From JAFEDN01 sp963795715 (GTDB lineage: Bacteria > Pseudomonadota > Gammaproteobacteria > Coxiellales > Coxiellaceae), in assembly GCA_963795715.1 (NCBI GenBank), contig CAWCIY010000003.1, forward strand, positions 682,001 through 746,000: a DNA stretch of 64,000 bases, in the 5' to 3' direction. A model generated the notes under the pieces. It did not search any database. It was not told the origin of the DNA and saw nothing but the letters and a program-made list of their open reading frames with translations. The position numbers and the translations under genes were made by a program. Below, piece by piece: positions 33,838 through 43,255 of this stretch; the stretch's first letter is position 1; the number at the start of each line of letters is the position of its first letter.

Positions 33838-35088
33838 ATGAAGAAGTTATTACATCGAATCTGTGTGGTTTTAATTTTAAGTGTTATTGGCTTAATGGCG
33901 GCGCCGGCTCAAGCGGAATTGTACATGGAGTTAACTCAGGGAGTGAATCAAGCCATTCCTATCGCCATCGCCAATTTGGGTGATCCTACTTTAGATCAAG
34001 TGATTAATAATGATTTACGGAATTCTGGCCAATTCCAAATTGTTCCCACCCCTGCGGCCAACTATATTTTACAAGGCAGCGTATCGCCGAAAGGGTCGGA
34101 AGGCTACACTGTTTCGATAGAATTAAAAAGTGCGTTTAAAGTTTCTAGCGGCGGTTCTGCTATTTTGTTTCAAAAAATCTATGAGGTTCAGGCAACGGAT
34201 TTTCGTCGCTTAGCTCATATCATCAGTGATCAGGTTTATGAACAGTTGACTGGCGTCAAGGGCATATTCAGCACTAAAATTGCTTATGTATTGAAACAAT
34301 GGCCACGGAATTCAAAACCGGTTTATGCTTTGGAAGTAGCGGATGCGGATGGTTATAATCCTCAGACCCTGTTGGTTTCGCCATCCCCTATCATGTCGTT
34401 GACTTGGTCGCCGGACGGTAAATCAATCGCTTATGTTTCGTTTGAAAACAATCATGCCGCAATTTATTTGCAAGATTTGTACACCGGCCAGCGTCAACTC
34501 ATTTCCAGCTTTGAAGGCATTAATGGCGCGCCGGCTTTTTCTCCAGATGGCTCGCAAATTGGCGCTGGTTTTAACCAAAACTGATAACCCCAAAATTTAT
34601 ACACTTGATTTAGAGACTTTAGCATTTACAGCAAATTACCGATGGTTATTCAATTGATACTGAACCGCGTTGGACTCGCCGACGGCCGATCGAATTGATT
34701 TTTACTTCCGATCGCGGAGGAGCTCCGCAAATTTATCGCTACGATTTGGCTTCAGGCAAGAGTCGCTCGATTAACTTATCAAGGCAATTACAATGCACGG
34801 GCCAGTCTTACTCCCGACGGCAAGACACTGGTATTTATGCATCGAGAAACCAGTACTTTTGGTATTGCCAAACAGGATTTAGCATCGGGCCAGTTACAAA
34901 CTTTAACAACTAATGGCTTGGAAGAGTCGCCAAGTCTTGCGCCCAATGGAAAAATGGTGTTATATGCTACCCAAAATCAAGGACGTGGAATATTAGCTGT
35001 AGTTTCGATTGATGGACGAATCAAATTGCGTTTGCCGGCAAGAGCAGGTACAGTGCAAGAACCCGCTTGGTCGCCATATTTAACATAA
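33838..35088 (+). pseudogene. tolB: Tol-Pal system protein TolB, broken by small indels as written
   Basis: TolB is the periplasmic beta-propeller of the Tol-Pal system. The signal peptide (LSVIGLMAAPAQA), the N-terminal domain and propeller blades (SLTWSPDGKSIAYVSFE, APAFSPDGSQI, FTSDRGGAPQIYRYDLASGK, SLAPNGKMVLYATQNQG) are all there. Between about 34560 and 34765 five single-base indels break the frame: extra bases near 34561, 34625, 34675 and 34761 and a missing T near 34693. They sum to three, so the last part is back in the first frame. This looks like sequence error. Confidence 0.9.
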
Positions 35089-35105
35089 AGATGTAGAGGT
35101 ATAAA

Positions 35106-35282
35106 ATGAAAATCGCACGTTCTTTGGTGGGCGTCGCGTTGTGTGGGTTGTTGGTGGGGTGTTATTATCCTCCTCCGCCGCCTCCACCAGCGCATCAAAC
35201 TACAATTGTATCGCGTCATGCCACGATGACTTGTAGAAGCAATTGGTATGGGCAAAGGGTATGCAGATGGGTTTCATATTAG
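35106..35282 (+). CDS. Small Pro-rich lipoprotein
   Basis: A 58-residue frame after an AGAGG ribosome site has a basic N-terminus, a hydrophobic stretch and lipobox LLVGC, then YYPPPPPPPAHQ and a short Cys/Arg-rich tail ending WVSY. It lies between tolB and pal on the same strand, so it is probably in the same operon. No known function. Confidence 0.65.
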   Translation: MKIARSLVGVALCGLLVGCYYPPPPPPPAHQTTIVSRHATMTCRSNWYGQRVCRWVSY

Positions 35283-35339
35283 GGAGCCTGTAGTAGGTTC
35301 GTTCTGTTTTTAGATATTAAAATTTGAAGGAGACATTTT

Positions 35340-35886
35340 ATGAAAAAATTATTAAAAATCGCCGCAGTATCTTCTTTGATATTGGTTTAACAGCTTGTCA
35401 CAATAACCAGCCGGGTACCCCTCCCGCTGCTGCGGCTGGTCTGCTGCCGCCGCTGCGGCTTATCCCATGGGCGCAAAACCTGGTCTGACTGGTGCCGATG
35501 TAGAGGGTGGCGGGGTCGCTACCTCGGACGTCACGTCAATTCATTAACCGCGCCTTCTAACCAAGTATATTATTTTGGATTTGACCAAACTGTGTAAGTC
35601 CAGAAGATGCCACGCTGCCACTATTCAAGCAGCTTATTTGATGACGCATAGAAACGCCCATGTTCGTTTAGAAGGAAACACTGACGATCGTGGCAGCCGG
35701 GAATACAACGTGGGTTTAGGTTGGCGCCGTGCCCAAGCGGTTGCTCGTATCTTGAAACAGCAAGGTGTTGCCCCGAGCCAAATCAAAATGGTGAGCTATG
35801 GTAAAGAACATCCGGCTGTCAGCGGCAACAATGAAGAAGCTTGGAGCTTGAACCGCCGTGTTGAATTAATTTATGTTGAAAAATAA
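35340..35886 (+). pseudogene. pal: Peptidoglycan-associated lipoprotein Pal, broken by indels as written
   Basis: Pal anchors the outer membrane to peptidoglycan. After a GAAGGAG ribosome site the frame reads MKKLLKIAAVSSLIL and then, across a one-base loss near 35386, LTACHNNQPG with the lipid-bearing Cys. An Ala-rich linker follows, then the OmpA-like domain: YYFGFDQT, RLEGNTDDRGSREYN, LGWRRAQAVARIL, SYGKEHPAVSG and NRRVELIY. Further indels lie near 35440 and 35595-35610. The well-kept C-terminal domain argues for sequence error. It overlaps the cpoB start by 14 bases. Confidence 0.88.
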
Positions 35887-36724
35887 GTCTAGATCTTATT
35901 GTCTCGGAATTGTCTTGAGCTTAATGACTGGAATAGGGTCGGTGTACGCAGCCGACCCTGCGCCGGTTTATGATTTGTCTCAAGGCGGATATGCGCCAGA
36001 TCAAAACAGTAACGACAACCAGGCGCCTTCTTTACCAACGGTAAATACTTCTTCTTTATCTGTGCCTGAACGTGTCAATCGCGTGGAAGAGCAAGTAAAT
36101 AATTTGGTGCAAATGAATCTTCCGCAACAAATGGCTGATTTGCAACAGCAAGTTCAGCAGTTACGAGGGCGATTGGATGAACTGTCACACCAAATGGATG
36201 TGGCCAGCCGGCAACAACAGCATGTAGAAGCACTTCCCGAAACACCGCCACCTTCACAAACCCCTCCGAATCCTGAGATTTTAAATGCCGCCAAAGCGCC
36301 TCCCAGTGACGCTAAGCCAGTGTTAGCGCCAGGTGCTCAAACCGATGCGACTGCCTATCAAGAAGCGTTTAGTTTATTGGCTGATAAGCACTATGATGAG
36401 TCTGCGGCTGCTTTTAGAAAATATTTGCACACCCATCCTGATGGCCAATTTGTGGCCAACGCTCATTATTGGTTAGGTGATATCTATCTCCAACAAAAAA
36501 ATCTAACTCAAGCAGAACTAGAACTCAATTTAGTGATCGCACAATATTCTGCTTCCGGTAAAGCCGCAGATGCGCATTTTAAATTAGCATTGTTACATGC
36601 TGAACAAGGTAAAACCGGTCAAGCCCGCCAAGAATTAAGAATGATCATGCTGCGTTACCCAGGCACTGCAGCGGCGCAGCTAGCAAATATACAATTACAA
36701 CAACTTAATAATGCAGGTCAGTAA
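35873..36724 (+). CDS. cpoB: Cell division coordinator CpoB (YbgF)
   Basis: CpoB is a periplasmic protein that couples Tol-Pal constriction to peptidoglycan synthesis. The 283-residue protein has a signal peptide (LGIVLSLMTGIGSVYA), a trimerising coiled coil (VNRVEEQVNNLVQMN, QMADLQQQVQQLRGRLDEL), a Pro-rich linker and C-terminal TPR repeats (AYQEAFSLLADKHYDESAAAF, ANAHYWLGDIYLQQKN). It overlaps pal by 14 bases and queE by 14 bases. Confidence 0.93.
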   Translation: MLKNKSRSYCLGIVLSLMTGIGSVYAADPAPVYDLSQGGYAPDQNSNDNQAPSLPTVNTSSLSVPERVNRVEEQVNNLVQMNLPQQMADLQQQVQQLRGRLDELSHQMDVASRQQQHVEALPETPPPSQTPPNPEILNAAKAPPSDAKPVLAPGAQTDATAYQEAFSLLADKHYDESAAAFRKYLHTHPDGQFVANAHYWLGDIYLQQKNLTQAELELNLVIAQYSASGKAADAHFKLALLHAEQGKTGQARQELRMIMLRYPGTAAAQLANIQLQQLNNAGQ

Positions 36725-37367
36725 ACTCAGGGTGACGGAAATTTTTTATTCCCTGCAAGGCGAAAGTGCTTTGATGGGTTTTCCTACCGTGTTTATCCGT
36801 TTGACGGGTTGTCCATTACGTTGTAATTATTGCGACACTGCTTATGCTTTCCAGGGCGGAACTCTGATGGCCATAGCTGATATTTTGCAGCAGGTAGAAA
36901 AGTTTACCCCCAAATATGTTTGCGTCACCGGAGGTGAGCCTTTGGCGCAAAGCCATTGCTTACAGCTATTAACACAGCTCTGTGATCAAGGTTATACCGT
37001 CTCTTTGGAAACTAGCGGCGCCTTAGATATTTCAGTTGTCGATCCTCGAGTCATAAAAATTATTGATATTAAAACTCCGGGGTCAGGAGAATCGCAACGA
37101 AACTTGTGGCAAAATCTAAATTTTTTATCTTCTCAAGATCAAATTAAATTTGTAATATGCGATCACAATGACTATTTGTGGAGCAAAGAAATAATGAAAA
37201 TTATGCACCAATATCATCCGGCGCAAGGATGCCAGATATTGTTTTCGCCCAGCTATCACCAACTACAGCCTCAGCATCTGGCGGATTGGATCTTACAGGA
37301 TAGATTGCCGGTGCGCATGCAGTTGCAATTACATAAATTTATTTGGGGTGATGTTCCAGGAAAATGA
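36711..37367 (+). CDS. queE: 7-carboxy-7-deazaguanine synthase
   Basis: QueE is a radical SAM enzyme that rearranges 6-carboxy-tetrahydropterin to 7-carboxy-7-deazaguanine on the way to queuosine. The 218-residue protein has the cluster motif CPLRCNYC, EIFYSLQGES, the SAM-binding VTGGEPLAQ and DIKTPGSGE. It overlaps cpoB by 14 bases and queC by four, so it is part of the same run. Confidence 0.96.
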   Translation: MQVSKLRVTEIFYSLQGESALMGFPTVFIRLTGCPLRCNYCDTAYAFQGGTLMAIADILQQVEKFTPKYVCVTGGEPLAQSHCLQLLTQLCDQGYTVSLETSGALDISVVDPRVIKIIDIKTPGSGESQRNLWQNLNFLSSQDQIKFVICDHNDYLWSKEIMKIMHQYHPAQGCQILFSPSYHQLQPQHLADWILQDRLPVRMQLQLHKFIWGDVPGK

Positions 37368-38026
37368 TTATGTCGAAAGCAGTGGTATTATTGTCCGGTG
37401 GTATTGATTCCAGTGTTTGTTTAGCCATAGCGCAAGATCAGGGTTTTATGTGCCATGCGCTGAGTGTGGATTATAACCAGCGTAATCGCTATGAACTACA
37501 GTGTGCACAAAGAATTGCTCAATTGGCTCAAGTAGAACATCGCATTATCCGCTGCGATCTAGGTGTTTGGGGCGGCTCAGCTTTAACTGATTTAAGTTGG
37601 AACGTGGATAACTACTCCCGTAAACAAGTCAATACTTATGTTCCTGCCCGCAATTCTGTTTTATTGGCGCTGGCTTTGTCTTGGGCAGAAGCTATCCAGG
37701 CTAAAAATATTTTTTTTGCGGCCAATGCTGAAGATTATGATAATTATCCTGATTGCAGACCAGAGTTTTTTGCCGCATTTACTCAAACCGCTGCCTTAGC
37801 CACTCGTCAGGGTTGTGAGGGCAGCCTTTTGAAAATACATACCCCTTTGCTGCAATGGAATAAAGCTCAAATTATTCGTGAAGGTCAACGATTAAATGTT
37901 GATCTAACGCAGACCTTTTCCTGCTACGATCCGGTGAACGAAAAACTTCCCTGTAATAGTTGCTTGGCCTGTGAGATCCGAAATAAAGGCTTTGTAATGG
38001 CGGCAGGCGCCGTTAACTTAGGATAA
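37364..38026 (+). CDS. queC: 7-cyano-7-deazaguanine synthase
   Basis: QueC converts 7-carboxy-7-deazaguanine to preQ0 with ATP and ammonia. The 220-residue protein has the PP-loop SGGIDSSVCLA near the N-terminus, YVPARNSVLL, and the zinc site CYDPVNEKLPCNSCLACEIR. ATG at 37364 overlaps the queE stop; ATG at 37370 is also possible. A QueD enzyme for the preceding step may be the PTPS-like protein at 20838, though its cysteine is missing. Confidence 0.96.
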   Translation: MIMSKAVVLLSGGIDSSVCLAIAQDQGFMCHALSVDYNQRNRYELQCAQRIAQLAQVEHRIIRCDLGVWGGSALTDLSWNVDNYSRKQVNTYVPARNSVLLALALSWAEAIQAKNIFFAANAEDYDNYPDCRPEFFAAFTQTAALATRQGCEGSLLKIHTPLLQWNKAQIIREGQRLNVDLTQTFSCYDPVNEKLPCNSCLACEIRNKGFVMAAGAVNLG

Positions 38027-38314
38027 TCATTTATCCGTTGAATTTCCGGTTCTCTTTGGACGAGGAACCATTCGGATCGGATACAAATTTTTTAACTTGT
38101 TTCTGTAAATCGATGCTGTGATATAAATCTAATTAATTTGTTATACTTCAATTTTATTATGGATAATCTGCTTAATTACTTTTTGTGTTATCTTATTTGA
38201 AATAGATTATAAAGGATTTTATCACAAATGGTTTCCGGTGTAGTTAAAAAGCACATTTAGTCTCCTAACTAAAGTTTCCTTAATTAGCAAGTTGTGTCTT
38301 AGGATATGGATTGG
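38027..38314. other. Non-coding stretch before clpB
   Basis: About 290 bases of AT-rich DNA between queC and the clpB promoter. A weak inverted pair (CCGGTTCT with AGGAACC at about 38049-38070) follows queC and may help end its transcript. I see no gene, RNA or repeat otherwise. Confidence 0.5.
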
Positions 38315-38343
38315 CTTGAAAAAATTGATTTCCACCCTGATAT
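38315..38343 (+). promoter_or_regulatory. Sigma-32 heat-shock promoter of clpB
   Basis: CTTGAAA (38315-38321), a 13-base spacer and CCCTGATAT (38335-38343) match the sigma-32 consensus CTTGAAA / CCCCATNT closely. The start site would fall near 38350, about 25 bases before the clpB ATG, which has a GAGGA ribosome site. Confidence 0.8.
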
Positions 38344-38373
38344 ACTGAAATAGATCACATCAGAGGAACTATT

Positions 38374-40950
38374 ATGCGGATGGATAAATTTACTACATTA
38401 TTTCAAACAGCTTTAACTGAAGCGCAAAGTATGGCTCTAAAAAGAGAGCATCAGTTTATCGAGCCGGTGCATTTGATGTTGGCAATGCTGGACCAATCGC
38501 AGGGGTCGGTGAAACCATTGCTCGAAAAAGCCGGCGTACGCGTTTCGGTGTTAAGAAAACAATTAGAAGACAGTATCGAGCGTGTTCCACAAGTAAAAGG
38601 CGCCTTGGGTGAGGTCTATCCTTCGAAGGAGCTGATACGGCTGCTGAATATCACTGACAAATTAGCTTCTGAATACCATGATCAATATATCTCCTCAGAA
38701 CTATTTGTTTTAGCGGCCATTGAGGACAAAGGCCCCTTGGGAGACGCCTTGCGTGCTGCGGGAGCTAATAAAACTGCCATAAAAAATGCTATTGAAGATA
38801 TTCGAGGAGGACAGAAGGTGGATAATCCTGATAAAGAGCAGCAATATCAAGCGCTTAGAAAAATACACTCGGGATTATACCAAAGAAGCCGAAGATGGCA
38901 AATTAGACCCGGTTATCGGGCGGGATGATGAAATTCGACGTGTGGCGCAAGTTTTACAACGACGCACTAAAAATAATCCAGTATTGATCGGTGAACCGGG
39001 TGTCGGTAAAACCGCTATTGTTGAAGGGTTGGCGCAACGCATCATCAATGGTGAAGTTCCGGAAGGATTAAAGCGTAAGCGGTTATTGGCGTTAGATATG
39101 GGTGCATTGATCGCCGGCGCCAAATATCGCGGCGAATTTGAAGAGCGTTTAAAAGCTGTGTTAAATGATTTAGCCAAACAAGAAGGCCAAATTATTTTAT
39201 TTATTGATGAATTGCATACCTTGGTGGGTGCCGGTAAGGCTGAAGGGGCTATGGACGCCGGCAATATGCTCAAACCCGCTTTGGCCCGAGGTGAATTGCA
39301 TTGCGTCGGCGCAACGACTTTAGATGAATATCGAAAATATATCGAAAAAGATGCGGCGTTAGAACGGCGTTTTCAAAAAGTATTGGTCGATGAGCCTTCG
39401 GTCGAAGATACCATCGCTATTTTACGTGGTTTAAAAGAACGTTACGAAGTGCATCATGGTGTGGTGATTACCGATCCTGCTATTGTTGCGGCAGCGACTT
39501 TATCCCACCGTTATATTACCGATCGAAATTTGCCGGATAAAGCCATTGATTTAATCGATGAAGCCGCCAGTCAAATTCGCATGGAAATTGATTCCAAACC
39601 TGAACCATTGGATAAATTAGATCGACGCTTAATTCAACTTAAAAATCGAACGTGAGGCATTGAAAAAAGAAAATGATGAAGCCTCCAAAAAACGACTTGA
39701 AAGACGTTGAAGACGCCATTAAAAAAGCTGAAAAAGAATATGCGGATTTAGAAGAAATTTGGAAAGCAGAAAAAGCCAGCGTTGCAGGGTTCACAACATA
39801 TCAAAGAAGAATTGGAAAAAGCCCGTGCAGAACTTGAAAAAGCGCGACGTGCTTCTGATTTAGCGCGGATGTCGGAATTACAATATGGCGTCATTCCAGA
39901 ATTAGAAAAGAAACTAGCAGCTGCCGATCAGTATTAAAAAAGACGAACATCCGCATTTATTACGCAATAAAGTCACTGAAGAAGAAATTGCCGAAGTGGT
40001 TTCTAAATGGACGCATATCCCGGTTTCAAAAATGCTGGAAGGTGAGCGTGAAAAATTATTACATATGGAACAAGCTTTGCATAAACGAGTGATTGGTCAG
40101 GATGAAGCAATCCGGGTCGTTGCCAATGCCATTCGCCGTTCACGTGCAGGCTTATCAGATCCCAATCGTCCTGTAGGTTCTTTTTTATTTTTAGGACCCA
40201 CGGGTGTCGGCAAAACTGAATTATGTAAGGCTTTGGCTGGATTTTTATTTGATACTGAAGAGGCGATGGTGCGCATTGATATGTCTGAATTTATGGAAAA
40301 GCATTCCGTGGCGCGATTAATTGGTGCGCCGCCGGGATATGTCGGTTATGAAGAAGGGGGTTATTTAACCGAAGCGGTGCGCCGTAAACCTTATTCAGTC
40401 ATTTTGTTGGATGAAGTTGAAAAAGCGCATGCCGATGTGTTTAATATTTTATTGCAGGTTTTGGACGATGGCCGATTGACCGATGGTCAAGGCCGCACAG
40501 TCGATTTTCGCAACGCCGTTATGGTGATGACCTCTAATTTGGGGTCGACATTGATTCAGGAATTTTCCGGCGAAAGATTATGAGGAAATGAAAAAAGCGG
40601 TGATGGAAGATCGTGGCGCAGCATTTCCGTCCTGAATTTATTAATCGAATTGACGATACTGTAGTTTTCCATGCTTTGGGTAAAGAACAAATTCGGAATA
40701 TAGCTAAAATGCAGATTCGAGCGTTTGCAACAACGCTTGTCTGTCAAAAGATTATAATTTGAAAATAGACGAAACTGCCTTGAATTATTTGGCCGAAGTC
40801 GGTTACGATCCTGTTTACGGCGCACGACCATTACGCCGAGCCATACAGCAATACTTAGAAAATCCTTTAGCTGAGGCAATTTTGTCGGGTAAATATCTTC
40901 CTGGGGCGACCATCGAAGTGTCTTATCGCGATGGAAAATTACAGTTTTAA
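38374..40950 (+). pseudogene. clpB: ATP-dependent chaperone ClpB, frame broken by nine 1-nt insertions as written
   Basis: ClpB is the hexameric disaggregase working with DnaK. All parts are seen: N-domain (FQTALTEAQSMALKREHQFIEPVHL), first AAA module with GEPGVGKTAI and LFIDELHTLVGAG, middle coiled coil, and second AAA module with GPTGVGKTEL, LLDEVEKAH and the C-terminal GYDPVYGARPLRRAIQ. Extra bases lie near 38857, 39643, 39701, 39788, 39931, 40575, 40608, 40719 and 40748. Removing nine bases gives about 855 residues, the normal length. No residue-level decay is visible, so sequence error is likely. Confidence 0.93.
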
Positions 40951-40963
40951 TTTGGAGAAACGC

Positions 40964-41770
40964 ATGCCAGTGATCACAGTCAATGGTAATAACCTTTATT
41001 ATGAAACTTATGGTTTAGGTCAACCGTTGATCTTTATTCACGGTTTTGCTGTCGATCATCTAGTTTTTTCAGGGCTATCGCCATATTTTCAAGAAAATTT
41101 CCAAGTTTTTTTAATAGATAATAGAGGTTCAGGACAATCCGATTGTCCTGAAGGGCCATATACCGTAGCGATGATGGCAGAAGATATTAAGGAATTTTGC
41201 CGCATCCTGAATTTAGGTCCCTGTCACTTCCTCGGCCATTCTTTGGGAGGAATGATATTACAACATCTTGTTTATCATCATCCACAGCAAGTGCAAAGCG
41301 CCATATTCTGTAACACCGCCACAAAACTGGACATCCGTTATGCTTTAGTAGCGAAAGCTCGTGTTGCGTTTTTGCGTGCACAATGTCCACCTAGATCGAT
41401 CATTGAAAATGCTTTAGGCTGGACTTTTTCTACAGAATTTTTAGAGAAACCGGGAATGGTGGATGATATTATTAACTTACGTTTGTCCAATCCTTATCCC
41501 ATCACTTTGGAGGGTTACGAGAACCAATTAAATGCGCTGTTAAATTTTGATTCACAAGAATGGGTGAGTAAAATCAAATCCCGTGTTTTAGTGATGGGTT
41601 CTGACGAAGATATTATTATACATGAGCGAAGCACCCGTAAATTGGCCGACACCATTCCCAATGCCCGTTATCACAGTATAAAAGGAGTAGGTCATGCCCC
41701 TTTTATCGAAAAACCCGAAGAATTTTGCCGGATTTTAAATGATTTTCTTGGCGTTAATACCTTCACCTAA
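40964..41770 (+). CDS. Alpha/beta hydrolase
   Basis: About 268 residues with the classic order: LIFIHGFAVDHLVF (oxyanion hole), NRGSGQSDCPEGPY, nucleophile elbow GHSLGGMIL, GSDEDIIIHERS with the acid and GVGHAPFIEKPEEF with the catalytic His. It resembles 3-oxoadipate enol-lactonase and related esterases, but the substrate is unknown. The frame begins inside clpB at 40931; ATG at 40964 has a GGAGAAA ribosome site and is preferred. It is 14 bases after clpB and convergent with the cardiolipin-synthase-like gene. Confidence 0.85.
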   Translation: MPVITVNGNNLYYETYGLGQPLIFIHGFAVDHLVFSGLSPYFQENFQVFLIDNRGSGQSDCPEGPYTVAMMAEDIKEFCRILNLGPCHFLGHSLGGMILQHLVYHHPQQVQSAIFCNTATKLDIRYALVAKARVAFLRAQCPPRSIIENALGWTFSTEFLEKPGMVDDIINLRLSNPYPITLEGYENQLNALLNFDSQEWVSKIKSRVLVMGSDEDIIIHERSTRKLADTIPNARYHSIKGVGHAPFIEKPEEFCRILNDFLGVNTFT

Positions 41771-41779
41771 TTTAGGTTC

Positions 41780-42933
41780 TCAAATCCAATATTTAACGTA
41801 TAACAGCATCCGGCCCAGCCAGCGTTGATACCGGGGACGTAAAATATGCCAGCGATTCAAAGAGATTTCTCGTGAATTTTCCAAATCCACTAAAAATTGT
41901 TTTTCCAAAGTTTGAATAGATTGCGGATCAGAAAGTAAAATATCGACTTCTAAATCGTGCAATAAACTTCGGTGATTTAAATTGCTGGAACCTATCAAGC
42001 GCCCAGTCATCCAACAATAAAATTTTGGCATGTAAAATTCCCGGCATATATTCAAAAATTCGTACGCCTGCTTTGAGTAAATTAAAGTAAAATGCAGTAG
42101 ACGCCCAAGGCATGATGGCGACATCTGATTTTCGCGGCAGCAAAATACGCACATCTACCCCGGAACGAGCCGCTTCCTGCAATCTGCGCAATAAAAAATT
42201 ATCTGGAACAAAATAAGCGTTAGTAATCCAGATATGGTGCCGGCAGGTCAGACATCTTCCGCAATAAATTTTTATAAAGAATACGGCGGTGATGCCGGGT
42301 ATGGTTGGAGCGAATGGTTGGATTGCGCCTCACTTGTCTGAAGGCTTCACGCAACCTTTCAGTCATGGGCAAATGATCCCAGGCCATGTCAAATGCGCGA
42401 TATAAGATCGGTCAGATCGGCTCCCGCCAGTTTTATACCGGTGTCCCGCCAGTTATCACCCCCCATTGCTTTACTTAAGATGGCATTTACTGATATTCAT
42501 ACTGCCGACATATGCAATATCTTGATCAATCAAACAGACTTTGCGATGATCACGGCTGTTGCTTTTCAGCAATAAATAAATCCAGTTAGTGAGGATTGAG
42601 GCTTTAATTCGGGAACGGCTCCAATTCCAAGTTGCCAGGGAAAAGGATGAAAAACTTTGGTAGTAGCTCCCGCTTTTTCTAGAATTCGGGCAAATTGGGT
42701 ACTCCACCAGGGTGTCCCAGCGCCATCCACCATGACCCGCACCTGGACGCCCCGGCGAGCAGCGGCAGTCAAAGCTTCGATGACTCGTTTACCTAAAGAA
42801 TCCCGCTGGAAAATATAAGTTTCCAGAGCAATAGAAATTTTTGCTTGCTGGATATCTTGATCAGGCTATCAAAATAAAAGCCGCCATCAACAAAGATGGT
42901 TTCAGCTGGGCTCATTGTTGTCTGGTTGTCCAT
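41780..42933 (-). pseudogene. Phospholipase D-type cardiolipin synthase (ClsB-like), frame broken as written
   Basis: Cardiolipin synthases of the PLD superfamily join two phospholipids through paired HKD motifs. The first reads RDHRKVCLIDQDIAYVGSMN and the second HAKILLLDD followed by LIGSSNLNHRSLLHDLEVD, so both are recognisable. The start (MDNQTTMSPAETIFVDGG) and the EALTAAARRGVQVRVMVDG segment fit the ClsB/YbhO branch, which lacks N-terminal membrane segments. At least four small indels split the frame between about 41990 and 42870. It overlaps the DUF3579 gene before it. Confidence 0.82.
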
Positions 42934-43200
42934 TTTCCTTGCATATTTTCAAATGGTTAGCTTTGGCAAATTCTAAGATAGATTGATATAACTGGGGATT
43001 GGATTCTTTTAATGAAGGGTCAGAACTACGCATTGGTGGCCTTCTCTCATAGAAGGTTGTAGCATGGGCGAATAACGGATCCGGTGCTTACGAAAAGTAG
43101 AAAGTTGGCCGCTCATGCGTTCTGCCCAGTCACTGGGGCGAAATGTTTCACCAGAGTCGGTGACGCCTTCGATGATAATTTTACGTTCTTTTTCACTCAT
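42902..43200 (-). pseudogene. DUF3579 family protein, one frameshift as written
   Basis: The first part reads IIIEGVTDSGETFRPSDWAERM and LSTFRKHRIRYSPMLQPS, the signature of the small DUF3579 family of beta- and gammaproteobacteria. Near 42986 one G seems to be missing; after it the frame continues as DPSLKESNPQLYQSILEFAKANHLKI, again family-like, and ends at 42902. Its end overlaps the cardiolipin-synthase-like start by about 30 bases. The function of the family is unknown. Confidence 0.78.
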
Positions 43201-43255
43201 GTCGATATGCCTTACTAATTTCTAGATTGTAGCAGATTCTGGACAAGAGTAATAG

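Noticed and set aside
33838..40950. Programmed frameshifting in tolB, pal and clpB
   Set aside because: There are too many shift sites per gene, with no shared slippery motif, so consensus error is simpler.
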